DNA of 64,000 nucleotides from Chrysomallon squamiferum (GCA_012295275.1 CM022668.1:9352541-9416540), one strand, 5' to 3'. Shown: positions 38,520-50,846, numbered from the stretch's first letter. Translations and numbers: made by a program. The notes: generated by a model from the letters alone, not told the origin.

Positions 38520-39660
38520 CAGTAACAGTCACAATAACAACATCAACAATAATAATAAAAACAATAAGAACAACTACAACAGCAATGCTAATAATGCAAA
38601 TTATAATGCTAATAATAATATTAAAAAAAAATAATAAATAAAGTAAATAAATAAAAAAAAATAAAAAAAATAAAGAAAAGAAAGAAATAATAATAACAAC
38701 AACTATAGTTAAGTTTCCAGTTTTACTGTACCTTTAATTTTATACGTCTAAATTTATGTTCTAACATTTCAAATGCAGCGCAGCATTTAGTAATCACAAA
38801 TTTTCCGTACCACAGGATAAACTTTAATATTAGAGAGCTGACGATTCACAAAATAATCCTAACACAAATGTTCGTACCCCTTTAGCATTAAAGCCAAAAA
38901 TGTTTGATTTGGAGAATAATTTCACTGATGGGAACGTCTATTGCGCAGTTAGTTTCGTCCATAACAACAGCCATTGATTACGTCATAATTAAACTTCTGG
39001 TTTGTGAATAAAGTGTGACGCAGCAACTTGAATTTAATTTTTATTTTTTATTTTTTTTTTTTTTTTTTTAAATTGATTTTATCTACATACTATTAAGGTG
39101 AGTTTATCTGATTTTACTTCTCGTCCTTTTATTTATTTATTTATTTATTTATTTAGTTAGTTAGTTTTCATTTGGATAATCACTGCGATAAAGATGAAAA
39201 TTATTCAGACTCATATTGTTAAATTTAGAATACTTATGATCCTTAATAATAAATAGTAATAGTAATAATAATAATAATAAAAAATAAACACATCAAAAGT
39301 CTACAAAACTACGAAGAAAATAACTGATTCAGTTAAATCAACAAATAAACCAAGAAACACATAGATAAATATATTTGTTGCAGCACTTTAAATAGCGCAA
39401 ATGTATAAGAATGAACAGATTATAACATGCCTGAACCGGAGTTTTAATTTTTCCGACGATTGTTTAGATTATAGATTTACTTCTGCGGCCATTACAAGAG
39501 ACTTTGCGGTGAATTGGGTAATTAGTGAACGTATCAGACAGAGGACTCAGTCTCCTAGCTCCACACCTGTTTGGATTTTCTTGTTTATAAATCGGCTTTA
39601 GAAAAGGAAAAAAACGTGACAAATAGGCTTAATATGGCCGAGATTGTGACACGAAGCTTC
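38520..39660. other. non-coding stretch upstream of the 37.6 kb gene
   Basis: A GC-richer patch at 38930-39020 containing ATTACGTCATAATT could be the promoter of the minus-strand gene. The rest is A/T-rich simple sequence. Confidence 0.4.
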
Positions 39661-39672
39661 AGATAAGAACGT

Positions 39673-39678
<6 letters not shown>

Positions 39679-39730
<52 letters not shown>
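39679..39730. repeat. (CT)n tract
   Basis: About 26 CT dinucleotides, the first long CT/GA tract met when reading from the left. Confidence 0.9.
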
Positions 39731-39734
<4 letters not shown>

Positions 39735-39842
39735 AAACCTCATGAATATGAATCAAATATTATAAAGTCATTTTATTTCTTTGACGCTCTACAAATTTGA
39801 CTAAAAGATTTTAAAAGAAGATCACCTGAACAGAAATGAATG

Positions 39843-39846
<4 letters not shown>

Positions 39847-39880
<34 letters not shown>
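39847..39880. repeat. (GA)n tract
   Basis: About 17 GA dinucleotides, 120 bases from the preceding CT tract and in opposite orientation. Confidence 0.9.
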
Positions 39881-39882
<2 letters not shown>

Positions 39883-40340
39883 TCTTCATTGTTGACTGTA
39901 TTATTATTATTATTATTACATTAAGTTATATTACATTACACATATACACGTACAGACATACACCTATAGCCAATACGTATCTAATAATCACATATTACAT
40001 ACATGCATATAATATCAAACTTTCAGTTATCATATATTTTCTATTCAGCGCTTACCGCATTCCGTTTTTTCGTGTCCTGCTCTCTATGTCGACATGTTAT
40101 TTTAGACTTGTCTTTGTTCAGTTACAGACATATAACATGAATATAAACGAAAATTATATTATACCTCGACGCAAGAATGCAAACATTACTTCAGACAGAA
40201 TGACAGATATTGCCTGTGAGGTAACAGGAGAGCATGGTGTAAAGAATAAAAAAAGTAAATTCAAATAAACCGTTCGTGTCAGCTGTTTTAACTGATTATA
40301 TATACGACGCCATATCAGAAAGAGAAAAAAGTAAAAGTAA

Positions 40341-40396
<56 letters not shown>
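40341..40396. repeat. (AAT)n microsatellite
   Basis: About 18 AAT units; an AAC tract follows at 40441-40470. Confidence 0.9.
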
Positions 40397-40397
<1 letters not shown>

Positions 40398-40440
40398 CAG
40401 AAAAAGGTTCGAGGCTTGAAAACAATGATACTAGGACAGG

Positions 40441-40471
<31 letters not shown>

Positions 40472-40568
40472 AAAAAATAATAATAAATAAAAAAATAAAT
40501 ATATAAATAAATAAATAAATAAAAAAAAAAAATAAAATAAGCACGTATTAATGGATTTCAGACCATAT

Positions 40569-40599
<31 letters not shown>

Positions 40600-40927
40600 T
40601 TTGTTTATATACTTATTTATTTACGATATTTTGTTTTTCTTTAATGATGTATTTACAGCGGTTTTTTAATTTTTATTAGGTGGTTATATTACTTTATACT
40701 TACTGTACGTGAATCATACAAGGATAGGGAAAGAAATATCTGTACAGTCATGTAGTGTACTATCTACATGTTCAGAAATAGGTATATATTGTGACATGTT
40801 TTTTCTTGTTGTTATATATTAGTACTCATTAACATAACCATTATCATATTTGTTGTTGGTTTGATAGGTAATACTATTATTGGTATTGGTGTTACTGTTG
40901 TTTTATTATTATAGTTGTAGTTGTTTT

Positions 40928-41011
40928 TGTTGTTGTTGTTGTTGTTGTTGTTGTTATTGTTGTTACTATTGTTTTGTTGTTGTTGTTGTTGTTGTTGTTA
41001 TTATTATTATT
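40928..41011. repeat. (GTT)n/(ATT)n microsatellite
   Basis: GTT units with short interruptions, ending in ATT units. Confidence 0.85.
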
Positions 41012-41830
41012 AAATTAACCAACATTAAATTGTAAAATTTCAGCGATATATTTATTATGTGGAATGTTTTAATTTTGATATTCGCAGATAAGAGGTATAT
41101 CGCTGAAACTGTACACTAAACACAGGTGGTTGTTTTACAGAAGCCAGTGATCTGGAATAAACAAATATGGGCTCTTAACAGATGTGGCCGTTAAAAACAG
41201 TACAGTTTGTACTCTTGTTTATTTGTTTATTTATTTATTTATTTTTAAACAAAATTCAAAATCACAATACCGATTAGCGTGTACTCTATAGGTTAAAACT
41301 AATGAAAAAATGTTACCTCTGTATTGCATAATACAGGTCAATATATTCTACATGAAAAAAATCTGAATAAACATAAATTTCACATAATTATAGGTGACTG
41401 TGTTAAACAGGTTTGAGTTATACACAATTCAGAGATGGAATGTTCTTGACAGAATATTGAAAATCGAATCTTGTGTTGTTTTATATATTGTGTATAAAAC
41501 GGGTAACATAATATTTACGTAACCGACAGGTTTACATAATTTAGCGTATTCACAATTGTTTGTTTATCTTATGGTTTGGGATATAGCATTCTGACAGATC
41601 CAAGTGAATATATATCTCTATTTTTTTTTTATGTAAATAAAAGTGGGTATAATTACAAAGAACGGTCACGAAGAACAAGTAAGTGAAAACGTTCAGACGA
41701 TGAAAGGAATTGAATATTTGATTTAGAAAATGATTTATGTTGGACAAGCAAACAAACCAAAGAACTAAATAGAAATACATGAATTAAATAATAATTTTAA
41801 ATATTACAGCTATAACAACAGTAATAATAA

Positions 41831-41831
41831 C

Positions 41832-41866
<35 letters not shown>

Positions 41867-41870
41867 AATA
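41831..41870. repeat. (AAC)n microsatellite
   Basis: About 12 AAC units. Confidence 0.85.
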
Positions 41871-41913
41871 AGAAAGAACAACCATTTGAATATTTTCTAT
41901 AATACTGAGATTT

Positions 41914-41918
<5 letters not shown>

Positions 41919-41970
<52 letters not shown>
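41919..41970. repeat. (GA)n tract
   Basis: About 26 GA dinucleotides. Confidence 0.9.
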
Positions 41971-41973
<3 letters not shown>

Positions 41974-42159
41974 ATTATTAGATTTTGCTTATTAGAAATG
42001 TTCTTTTTTTTTCTCTCATACATATGCACAGACGTTCTATTTATCTATAGAATATAACTACAAAAGCATACATACATACGTAAGTATACATATAATTAAA
42101 TAGACAGAGAAACGCTCTCAAAAATAGACACATATCCATGCACATGCCCTATTATAACG

Positions 42160-42160
<1 letters not shown>

Positions 42161-42223
<63 letters not shown>

Positions 42224-42237
42224 CATTATTATTATTA
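42161..42237. repeat. (AAT)n/(ATT)n inverted microsatellite
   Basis: AAT units pass directly into ATT units, so the tract could fold into a hairpin. Confidence 0.85.
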
Positions 42238-42464
42238 TAGATATTTTTTTCCTTTTTTTCTCTCTCTCTCTTTAATTCTGTATACGGCATATCACAAAAT
42301 ATTTCTTTACCAATAACAGAAAAAACAACAACAACAAAACCCCCACCCCACATAATCAATCAGAGATGTAATTTCAGTTTCACAGAACATTATAACATAT
42401 TTAGTTTTGCTTACCTACTACGTAAACAATTTCGTTTTAGAAAAAACAGTTATATATCCAGTTC

Positions 42465-42640
42465 TTTTGTCGTGCGGTAACCCAACACTGTCGTCTGCTT
42501 TCTCGCGCGCACTCCGCTCGGCCGCTTTCCCCTTCGCGACGCGTTGCTATGGGCGACACATTCGTAAGCTACTTTGGGGGCGATTTAGCCTTGATTGTCG
42601 CCGTGTCGTGTGAGATAGCCATTTCACTTCGCTGTGCATG
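42465..42640. promoter_or_regulatory. isolated CpG-rich patch with RFX-like X-box
   Basis: About 175 bases dense in CG dinucleotides (CTCGCGCGCAC, CGGCCGC, CGCGACGCG) stand out from AT-rich surroundings. GTTGCTATGGGCGAC at 42543-42557 resembles an imperfect RFX X-box. No exon of either strand can be attached, so this may be the promoter of a gene not recognisable here, or a relic. Confidence 0.3.
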
Positions 42641-42649
42641 GAATAAACA

Positions 42650-42898
42650 TAAAAAAACAAAAAAACAAACAAACAAACAAACAAAAAACAAAAACAAGTT
42701 TCTGTATTCACTAGCTCTGTTCAAGTCGGCCGTGTTTACCCACTCGTGAATGTTCGCCCATCCAAAACGGTTTCATATCCCGTTTGACTTCAGAGTCCAT
42801 TGACAGATTTTTATTTTATTATTTTATTTTTTTATTTTATATATATATATATATACACACACCCATATATATATAAATAAATATATATATACACACAC

Positions 42899-42962
<64 letters not shown>

Positions 42963-43960
42963 GTATGTGTATATGTGTTTGTGTTTGTGTGTGTGTGTGT
43001 GTGTATGTATATGTATATGTGTATATATATGTATGTATGTATGTATGCATGCATGCATCTATGTATGTATGTATTTAGGAATGAATATTCTATTCTCTTA
43101 TGTTGTCGGATTAAACCCTGCACATAGACAACATTTATAAAGCTTTCCAATATTATTTTAGTGACATTAATATAATATTTATATTCTGTTTACAATTAAT
43201 TCTGAGTCAAATGTATAAAGATCTGTATGTGTATGTGTATATATGTGTGTGTGTCTATATATTTAAATATATAAATATATATGATTGTTTATTTAACACA
43301 GTTAGATCAGTTAAGATAAGATGCATACTACATAATCAAATAATTCATTTTTGACATATATTGCCCACTAATACTTTTTACCCTTCTTATTTATGACTGA
43401 TTACAAAGTCATTTTAAAACAACGACTTTGGTAACAAATTATGAATTAAGGCACCAAGAGTCCCATTTTCTGCGATTAATGATTTACGAAATGTCTTGGA
43501 CATAAACCTGGATTCTTTATAAATTATACTGGACATTACAACAGGCGTAAATCGGTTTTATATTCGTATTTGTTGTGTATATGAAACAGCAAAATATTTT
43601 TTATATATACATTTACATTTTGCCCTGTCACAACGCGGTTTTTTTTTTATTAATTTTATTGTTTTGAACCGAACTCTGTTCATCATATTAAATTTATAGT
43701 TCCCAACAATGGCTTCTTTTGGACTTGTTCTTGATTTTACATTTCTCAATTACTGTTTTTTGTTTTTTTCGATCGCGAATTACAGTATTTTCAACAATCT
43801 TTGTTAAATTATGAATTGGTTCATTTTAAGACGTCGTGAATCTTTAAATGCTTCTGGTAACTGGAATCATATATGATTTGGACATTATAAAAATCGGTTT
43901 TATATTAAATTGTTATTGAAACAGAAAATCCAGTTTTTTTAAATTGTTCCCTCTTGGTTT
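42650..43960. other. non-coding stretch before the receptor array
   Basis: It contains the AT/GT/GTAT microsatellite at 42839-43076 and a diverged internal duplication: 43430-43560 and 43805-43905 share phrases such as AAATTATGAATT and AAATCGGTTTTATATT. Confidence 0.45.
42839..43076. repeat. compound (AT)n/(AC)n/(GT)n/(GTAT)n microsatellite
   Basis: Includes about 26 uninterrupted AT units at 42901-42952. A segment of ATATAC-ACACACCC-ATAT is present twice just before it. Confidence 0.9.
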
Positions 43961-44272
43961 TGCCCGGACGATTTGAACACATGTTCCAAAACGTCAGTTT
44001 TTGCGCCTTCTTTTTGACGTGTTGATGCCCGCCATTTTTCAAGTCACGTGGTTTGTTTTACCGTGAGTCGGGGAAGCAGTGTAAATCAGTGGTTCTCAAA
44101 GGGTGTGCCCCACGAAATTCTAGGGTCTAGGTAGATATTTGTGATGATAAAAAACTGATTATGTAAAGAGGGGTAAGATATCCAGTAAGAAATAGCCGGC
44201 TGCCCGGTCGTTGTAAACTCGTTCTAAACGTGTTTTGGCTGATGAGCAAGCGAGGCTGCTCAAGGCTGCGCA

Positions 44273-44460
44273 GTAGTTTACCAGTGACAGTATGAGTGAT
44301 AGGGAGTGCAGGCTGCACAGTAGTTTACCAGTGACAGTGTAAGTGATAGGGTGTGCAGGCTGTGCAGTAGTTTACCAGTGACAGTGTGAGTGATAGGGTG
44401 TGCAGGCTGCACAGTAGTTTACCAGTGACAGTATCAGTGACAGGGTGTGCAAGTATGATA
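44273..44460. repeat. 47 bp minisatellite inside the hAT element
   Basis: Four copies of a unit beginning GTAGTTTACCAGTGACAGT and ending GTGCAGGCTGCACA, a few percent diverged. Confidence 0.85.
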
Positions 44461-44769
44461 AACAGCCAAAGTTTTCTTGTGACACGTATTCCTATCACTG
44501 TCACTGTCACTACCCACCTAAAACTTTAACACTTTATGGAATTTTAGCCTATTATAGTGTTACATTTGTTAAAAGCAAACGATTGATAAAAGTTTTCCCT
44601 TCACTGCACAATGGACACCATTAAAAAATATAGCCTTTGTACAGTTTTTAGACATTTTAACAGTCCATTGCTTTGTATTTCGTATTACAATATTTTTGAA
44701 GAAATTGCCAAAACACGTCAGGCTCATACTTCTCATCAGCACAAAATAGATGATGAATAAAGGTATATA

Positions 44770-44940
44770 CTCACACAAGGGCGGTAACTCTAAATATATT
44801 AGTGAACATCTCTCACACAAGGGCAGTAACTTTAAATATATCAGTGAACATCTCTCATACAAGGGCGGTAACTCGAAATATATCAGTGAACATCTCTCAC
44901 ACAAGGGCGGCAACTCTAGATATCAGTGAACATCTCTTAC
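44770..44940. repeat. 42 bp minisatellite inside the hAT element
   Basis: Four copies of a unit containing CTCACACAAGGGCGGTAACT and AAATATATCAGTGAACAT. Confidence 0.85.
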
Positions 44941-45810
44941 GGAAGAAAAACAAACGGTACTCATTTCAGAAAAAGAACCGTTTATACGTGAAATGATGAA
45001 GAATCAGACATAGATGTAGACAATGAAGATTACAACCTCAGCAAGCCTGCTCCGCAAAAGATTCAGCCGCAATATCCTTCTTTCAGTTATTTCTGTATTG
45101 TTTTACATTTTGCATTATATTTCTTAGCATTTTGTGTGTAGTGTGCCCGCAATTTTTTGTAAGGCTTCAAGTGTGCCCCGACTTCAAAAAGTTTGAGAAC
45201 CACTGGTGTAAATGATATCTTGACAACGTACATTATAAAATCAAACCTTTTTTGAACATTTCTATGCGAAAATACGCCATAAAACAAACATTATTCGCTA
45301 AGATGTTTGCATGTTTGTGATGTCTACTCTATTTTGTTTGTAATGTTACGGTATTTATGTATTGCACTGTTTACTGTATATGTATTTTTGTATTCTTTAT
45401 TGTACATGTGCTGTTTTTCTATTTCTTTTCTTTTTTTGTTTTTGTTTTTGTATTTGTGTTTTTGTTATTGTGTTTTTGTATTGCATATTGTACGTGGCCT
45501 TCTTTTTGCTTTTTTAAAAAAAAAAAAAATTGTGTTTGTGTGTATTGATACTGTAATTGTGTGTTATTCCGTTTTTATATTTTTTGTTATTTATGTGTAC
45601 TGTTTAGTATATTTGTATTAAATATCGCTGTGCTGTAAAGTCAGTTTTGGATATTTAAGTTCTGAAATTGTGGAGTTAGGTTTTTGGCACAAACATTTTT
45701 TTTTTTTTTTCTTTCCTTTTTCTTTTTAAATTTTCTTAAAGTACTTCAACGATGATAACACTTTTCTAGTTCTGACGTTTCTCTATGACCAAGAAAATTC
45801 TAATATATGA

Positions 45811-45918
45811 CGTGGTTATACTGACGTCATAAAAAATAAAAATGTTTAAAATTGCATACAGTTTATGATTACAAAGACAAACAAAATGTTTCCATTACTT
45901 CGTATATAATAAGTATTA
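45811..45918 (+). promoter_or_regulatory. receptor A promoter module: CRE plus TATA-like motif
   Basis: A perfect CRE octamer TGACGTCA lies at 45822-45829 and a TATA-like CGTATATAATAAGTATT at 45901-45917, about 130-145 bases before the exon 1 ATG. The same two elements occur at matching positions upstream of B, and in related form upstream of D. Confidence 0.5.
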
Positions 45919-46045
45919 TTTAATCTTCGTAAATTTTTATATATAAATCAGGCACATACAGTAAGATAAGCAGATCTGCAAAATCTTCTTGCAGCCGTCA
46001 TTTGAATCAGTTACATCTTCTCTAGTAAGTGAAATCACTTGAAAT

Positions 46046-46600
46046 ATGCTGTCGGAAGACATCGAAATCTTAAATACTGAATCAAAAAGTCCTGACAGAG
46101 AATGGCAAGGTAAGTTATGACATCTTTATCTCAGAATTAAATTTTAATAAGCAATTTTTACTTTTTAAATGTACATTTAGTATGTACCACCAAACATCGG
46201 TAAATTTAGTACTAAAATAAAATAACTTAGTGATATTTGACACTACGATCACAGTCTAAACTGTTTGTACGTATTCAGAAGAAAAAACAACAACAAAACA
46301 CTATTCATCAATGAACTATTCTGACAAGACATTTTGTGGTTAGGTTATATAAAACTGTCCAGTATCATTTTAACTTACCGAATTTTCGTTCCCATGGTCA
46401 TCTTATCAGTTTGCGTTCAGCCGCGCTTAAAATGTTTGACCTTTTATAAAATCCTAATATCGTTATTTTACTGAAGATATTTGACAATTAGAAAGATAAA
46501 ACTGGAGACAAAAACATCAAATAATAATTTAAAAACAGAAAACAAACAAATAAAAAAAAAAAATCCCATTAATTAATTAAAAAATAAATAAATAAAAGGA

Positions 46601-46666
<66 letters not shown>

Positions 46667-47832
46667 TAGCCAAAATTAAAAAGCCGTGACATGTTTTTCA
46701 TGAGAAATTTGATTTCCTCTTTCTACGTATAATGTGCTTGTTTCTTCTTCACTTTTTCAGACTTTAATCTGTCCACCTTTCCGGAAGTCAGCAGTGTTGT
46801 CGACTTGAATCAGTATAAACAGACAATAGAAGTCTACGACTCCGTTATAACTATCGTCATCTCAGTTGCTGATTTTCTTTTGATAGGAATTATTTCGACG
46901 TCAAACTTACGTCACAAATTACTTTATCAACTAATGGTTTGCACGTGCACTTTTGACGCAGTAAAAAATCTCCTAATCCACCCTTTATACGTGGACTTTA
47001 TCAAAAATGACCGCCGGCTCGGCTGTTTTCTCCATCTTGCAGCCCAAGTTACGGACATACACCTAGACCAGTTTGTTCAGTTGTGGTACGTGACGTTAAT
47101 TCTCGGTTTTTGTTTTTTCCGTCAACAACTGCCCGGAATGAATATTGTGCTGAGAAAAAACTGCAGGACTTTTCTCACCACTCTCTTTCTTACCTCTCCA
47201 GTGACAGTTGGCTTCGTAATTTTACCTTCTCTCCTTCTGTCTGCTATTAGACCGGATTTTAGAAAGTATTATTCACCAGACGACTGTTTGTTGTACATAA
47301 CCGATCAGATGAACCTAGTTGTTTCTACCTTAATTTTCTTCATGCCAACATTCATTGCCACTGCATTTGTGACGTATTCTGGGATTGACTTCCTCTTGAA
47401 GAAAAGAAACAGTGACGCTGATAATAAAATTCTCCTCGATAAAAAAGCAGATCTGAAAATGTATTTTTATTCGTTCCTTCTTGGTTAGTAGTCACTGGAC
47501 TAGCAGTTCCGGATCAAATATTAAACCTAAAATACGGAGATAACTCCTTCCTTTTTGAAGAAGATCCTTTCTTGCTTTTTGAAATGTCGTCTTTTATGGA
47601 CCGTCTCAGATTAGCTATTCTTCCCATTATGTGGATGATGTTACCAGACGTGAGAACAGTTCTCCAAACGAAGTTTATGTCTTTTATTCAATGTATTTGT
47701 GTTTGTTTTTCTAGTTCCTCGACACCCGACTCAAAGTCGACTGCGGTGTTAGATGACTCAGACAGAGAAAATACTCAGACACGGAAACAGAATGACAGCG
47801 ACGAAAGAGAGAACGAGACAGAGTCAGAATAA
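46046..47832 (+). pseudogene. receptor A: seven-transmembrane receptor with a frameshift
   Basis: Exon 1 is 46046-46109 (21 codons plus one base, beginning MLSEDIEILN), followed by GTAAGT; exon 2 is 46761-47832. Exon 2 is nearly identical to that of B through helix 5. Near 47441-47446 a run of six A replaces the seven-base AAGAAAA of B, and the frame meets TAG at 47486-47488, removing helices 6 and 7. The second half stays open in the other frame to 47832 with helix 6, helix 7 and the Cys-rich tail conserved, so the lesion is recent. Because it lies in a homopolymer, a sequencing or assembly error is a real alternative, and the gene may be intact. Function as for B. Confidence 0.7.
46601..46666. 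repeat. (AAT)n microsatellite in the receptor A intron
   Basis: About 21 AAT units. Confidence 0.9.
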
Positions 47833-48176
47833 GAATAGATGAAATGAATGCTCACTAAATTAGTAAAGCAGAATTTATTATAATCAACTGGTTTTAGTAA
47901 TGTGTTGTTGTTTTGTTCACAATTCCCTCCATGGTGGTAAAAATGTACAGAAATATGATTACAAATTATAGGTGATTAACTCAGCTTTTGTTTTAATGAT
48001 ATTCTAATGTCTAACTGAAATGAATAGTTTTCGATGCTAAACGTTGTCGATGACGTCGTTCAGAACATGACACCCAGCCACTAATGGTAAGCAAAATAAA
48101 GTAAATGCTAATAATTATATTAGTTTATATTTTCAAGTTCATTGCTATATCGTTTGTTTCATTATTTTCAGCGTTT

Positions 48177-48180
<4 letters not shown>

Positions 48181-48252
<72 letters not shown>
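48181..48252. repeat. (CT)n tract in the 3' flank of receptor A
   Basis: About 36 CT units; the corresponding tract in unit 2 is at 53660-53738. Confidence 0.9.
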
Positions 48253-48262
<10 letters not shown>

Positions 48263-48529
48263 TTGATAAAGTCTTTATTATTATTATTATTGTTGTTGCT
48301 GTTGTTGTTATTTTATAGTTTAGTAAAAACAAAATGGTATGTCAGATCATTGACAACTTTGTTTTCAACACATATAAATAAATATATATAACACATCGAA
48401 CGTTTTGTTTATTTACCAAGTACATTTAATATAGCAGACACTAAATTTATTATATATATATATATAATCCAGAATATAAAATGTTAGCTCTACACGTTTA
48501 GTATTAGATATTCCTGTATTAAATAGTTA

Positions 48530-48970
48530 ACACGAAGAAGTCGCCAGAAGGAACAAAACTATTGTTAAACGAGTATACTAGCTGGAGTAGTTGCCAACCG
48601 TTCAGTTGTTTTATTTATCAGTCACCTTAAAAACAAATCCTGAACAGATGAATTCTTCCCCGATTTGTTGAAATCGTTTAGTCAAGTAACAACAATTACA
48701 CAACCACCGGTACCGCTACCATAAACAATAACAACAATAAATTATAAAAGTTTGAACTTTGGTTTTTCAGTATTGAAATAACAAAAAATTAAAAAATTGA
48801 AAATTTTAAAATAACATAAATACAAAAAATAATAAAATAAAATGAAATAAAACAAAAAATAGAATAAAATAAAATGAAAAGAGAGAGACAGACTTCTTGG
48901 ATACATCAGTGTTCCGCCGGCGTCATGCATAACTTTCTTAACGTGTTTGACCAGAGTTTTCCAAGACACA
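48530..48970. repeat. 3'-flank repeat R, copy 1
   Basis: Begins near GAAGTCGCCAGAAGGAAC, contains GTCACCTTAAAAAC, ACACAACCACC and ACAATAAATTATAAAAGTTT, and ends near the block with AACTTTCTTAACG. Related copies lie in the receptor B intron and 3' of receptor B. Confidence 0.7.
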
Positions 48971-49099
48971 AATGTATCAAAGCCTTTGTTTTATTTTTTT
49001 TTTTTTTAAAAATCCTTTTTTTGTTCTAAATTTCATTTAAGGTTTTATCTGATTCTTAGAAAATAAGAAAATAAATAAATTAATGAATAAATAATACAT

Positions 49100-49640
49100 G
49101 TCTCGTCTTATGTGACCGCCGCACCAATTTACAGGATCGAGTCTCTCTTACGTCATAAAAATACGTCAGTAGATACGTTAGAAATTGAGCATTTATGACA
49201 TCATAGGCAGTTTATTAATCGTCTCCAAATGAGTTACCGCTACTGTTTGGACATGAACTAATAAATGCATTGCTAATCTAATGATGGCCGACTTATCTAT
49301 AAATTTCGGACACGTAACCATAATTATCTTCGAGTCTTACGTTCGAGATCTGTAGTCTAAATGAAATATCGTAGTTTCCTCACTGTGGTCATTTGCAGAA
49401 GTCCCGTCATTTGTCATTTTTGCCTTCTATGATTTTCACCAAACTTCACTCGGAAGCGAGGCTATATTGTGTAGACTTCGCTCGTGCAGAAGTGAACACA
49501 GCTTTGGACTCTTTCTTCTACTACGTTCTGACCTGTTTCTGCGCTGTACTGCTCTTTTAGGTAACAATACAATTCTAGTTGCAGAAACGAATTTTCCTAG
49601 ATGAAGGCAACAGAAAATATATTTATACTTCTTCCCTCTT
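49100..49640. other. unique spacer between duplication units
   Basis: No gene is seen. It is less AT-rich than its surroundings and contains several TACGTCA/GACATCA half-CRE motifs near 49150-49205. Confidence 0.4.
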
Positions 49641-50596
49641 GGTCAGTGATTACTAAAGTTTTGAACACAGCTGGTCAGACGGCGTTAGATGACCTATTTG
49701 AGTGTTCTTTTTGGATGCATTAATACCTGCCATTTTTCGAATCACGTGGTTGGTTTTACCGGAAGTCCAGGAAGCAGTGTAAATGATATCTTGACAAAGT
49801 ACATTATAAAATCAAACATTTGCTGTATAGTTAAAAGCAATATCATAAGAAAATACGTCATAAAACAAACATTATTCTCTACGGTGTTTGCGTGTTTGTA
49901 TTGTTTGTTCCATTTGTGTGTTTGTAATGTCTACTCTATTTTATTTTTGTAGTGTTACGGTATTTATGTATTGCATTGTTCATTGTATTTGTGTTTTTGT
50001 ATTGTATATTGTACGTGTCCTTATATTTTATTATTTGCTTTTTTTTCCCTGTGGTTTGCCTATAGTAACAGTGTGTTAATTACTCTCTTTTCTTTTTCAG
50101 TGTGTATTGATGTACATGTGTACTGTTTAGTATATTTATATTAAATATCGCCGTGTTGTAGAAGTCCGTTTTGGGTGTTTACGTTTTGAAATTGTGGAGT
50201 TAGGTTTTGGGCACTTAAAAATATCTTTCGTGGAACCCTATGGGACCGCAGACTACTAGTTGGGACCGCCTGATTATTGTGTATTTTATTTAAAAACGTA
50301 TAAGGACTTTCTTTTCCTGTTTCCATACAGTACTTCTGTTCAGTCTGTAACGACTGATGAAATTAGATGTTCATTTACGAGCCGGTTAATCCAAATACAA
50401 AATAATAACTTTACTTAATCAAACAAATGAATAATAAGAGGACTATAACCATGCAGAAATGTTTCTAAGTTGATTTCTATTATTATTATTCTTATTATTA
50501 TTATTATTATTATTATTAACAATAATAACACTTTTTAGGTTGTGAAGTTTCTCTCTGAGCAGGAAAAACAAACGAAATTTCAGTTTATTCTAATAT

Positions 50597-50718
50597 ATGA
50601 CGTGATATTCACTGACACAATGACGTCATACAAAATAAACATGTTTAAAATTGCATAGAGTTTGGGATTACAAAGACAAAAACTAAATATTTCCATTACT
50701 TCGTATATAATAAGTATT
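50597..50718 (+). promoter_or_regulatory. receptor B promoter module: CRE plus TATA-like motif
   Basis: CRE TGACGTCA at 50621-50628 and TATA-like CGTATATAATAAGTATT from 50702, spaced to the ATG almost exactly as in A (226 against 224 bases from CRE to ATG). Confidence 0.5.
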
Positions 50719-50846
50719 ATTTAATGTTCGTAAATTTTTATATATAAATCAGGCACATACAGTAAGATAAGCAGATCTGCAAAATCTTCTTGCAGCCGTC
50801 ATTTGAATCAGTTACATCTTCTCTAGTAAGTGAAATCACTTGAAAT

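Larger units (their letters stand above)
39885..42400. other. non-coding, microsatellite-rich stretch
   Basis: No gene is supported. It contains AAT, AAC, GTT, TTTA and GA tracts, listed separately. Confidence 0.55.
44079..45213. mobile_element. non-autonomous hAT element with 8-bp target-site duplication
   Basis: The element occupies 44087-45205. It begins CAGTGGTTCTCAAA and ends TTTGAGAACCACTG, a perfect 14-bp terminal inverted repeat, with GTGTGCCCC just inside both ends. The 8-bp duplication GTGTAAAT flanks it at 44079-44086 and 45206-45213. The paralogous segment has a single GTGTAAAT at 49777-49784 with matching flanks, so the empty site is preserved. No transposase frame is recognisable. 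Two internal minisatellites fill much of it: about four 47-bp units from 44273 and about four 42-bp units from 44770. Terminal sequence and duplication length fit the hAT superfamily. Confidence 0.92.
43960..49100 (+). repeat. tandem segmental duplication, unit 1 (receptor A)
   Basis: This segment and unit 2 share, in the same order, an upstream CACGTGGTT...GAAGCAGTGTAAATG block, a GTTTGTAATGTCTACTC block, the CRE/TATA-like promoter, both receptor exons, a 3' flank with a CT tract, and a terminal block with AACTTTCTTAA. Unit 1 contains a 1.1 kb hAT element that unit 2 lacks. Edges are approximate. Confidence 0.8.

Noticed and set aside
38900-38974. Possible first exon (minus strand, ATG at 38974, MAVVMDETNCAIDVPIS) for the 37.6 kb gene
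   Set aside because: The only nearby donor-like GT gives phase 1, while the acceptor at 38446/38447 needs phase 0, and the frame stops soon after.
44569-44996. Open frames with repeated NISHTRAVT or ERCSLIYLELPPLC
   Set aside because: They are translations of the 42-bp minisatellite inside the hAT element, not a repeat protein.
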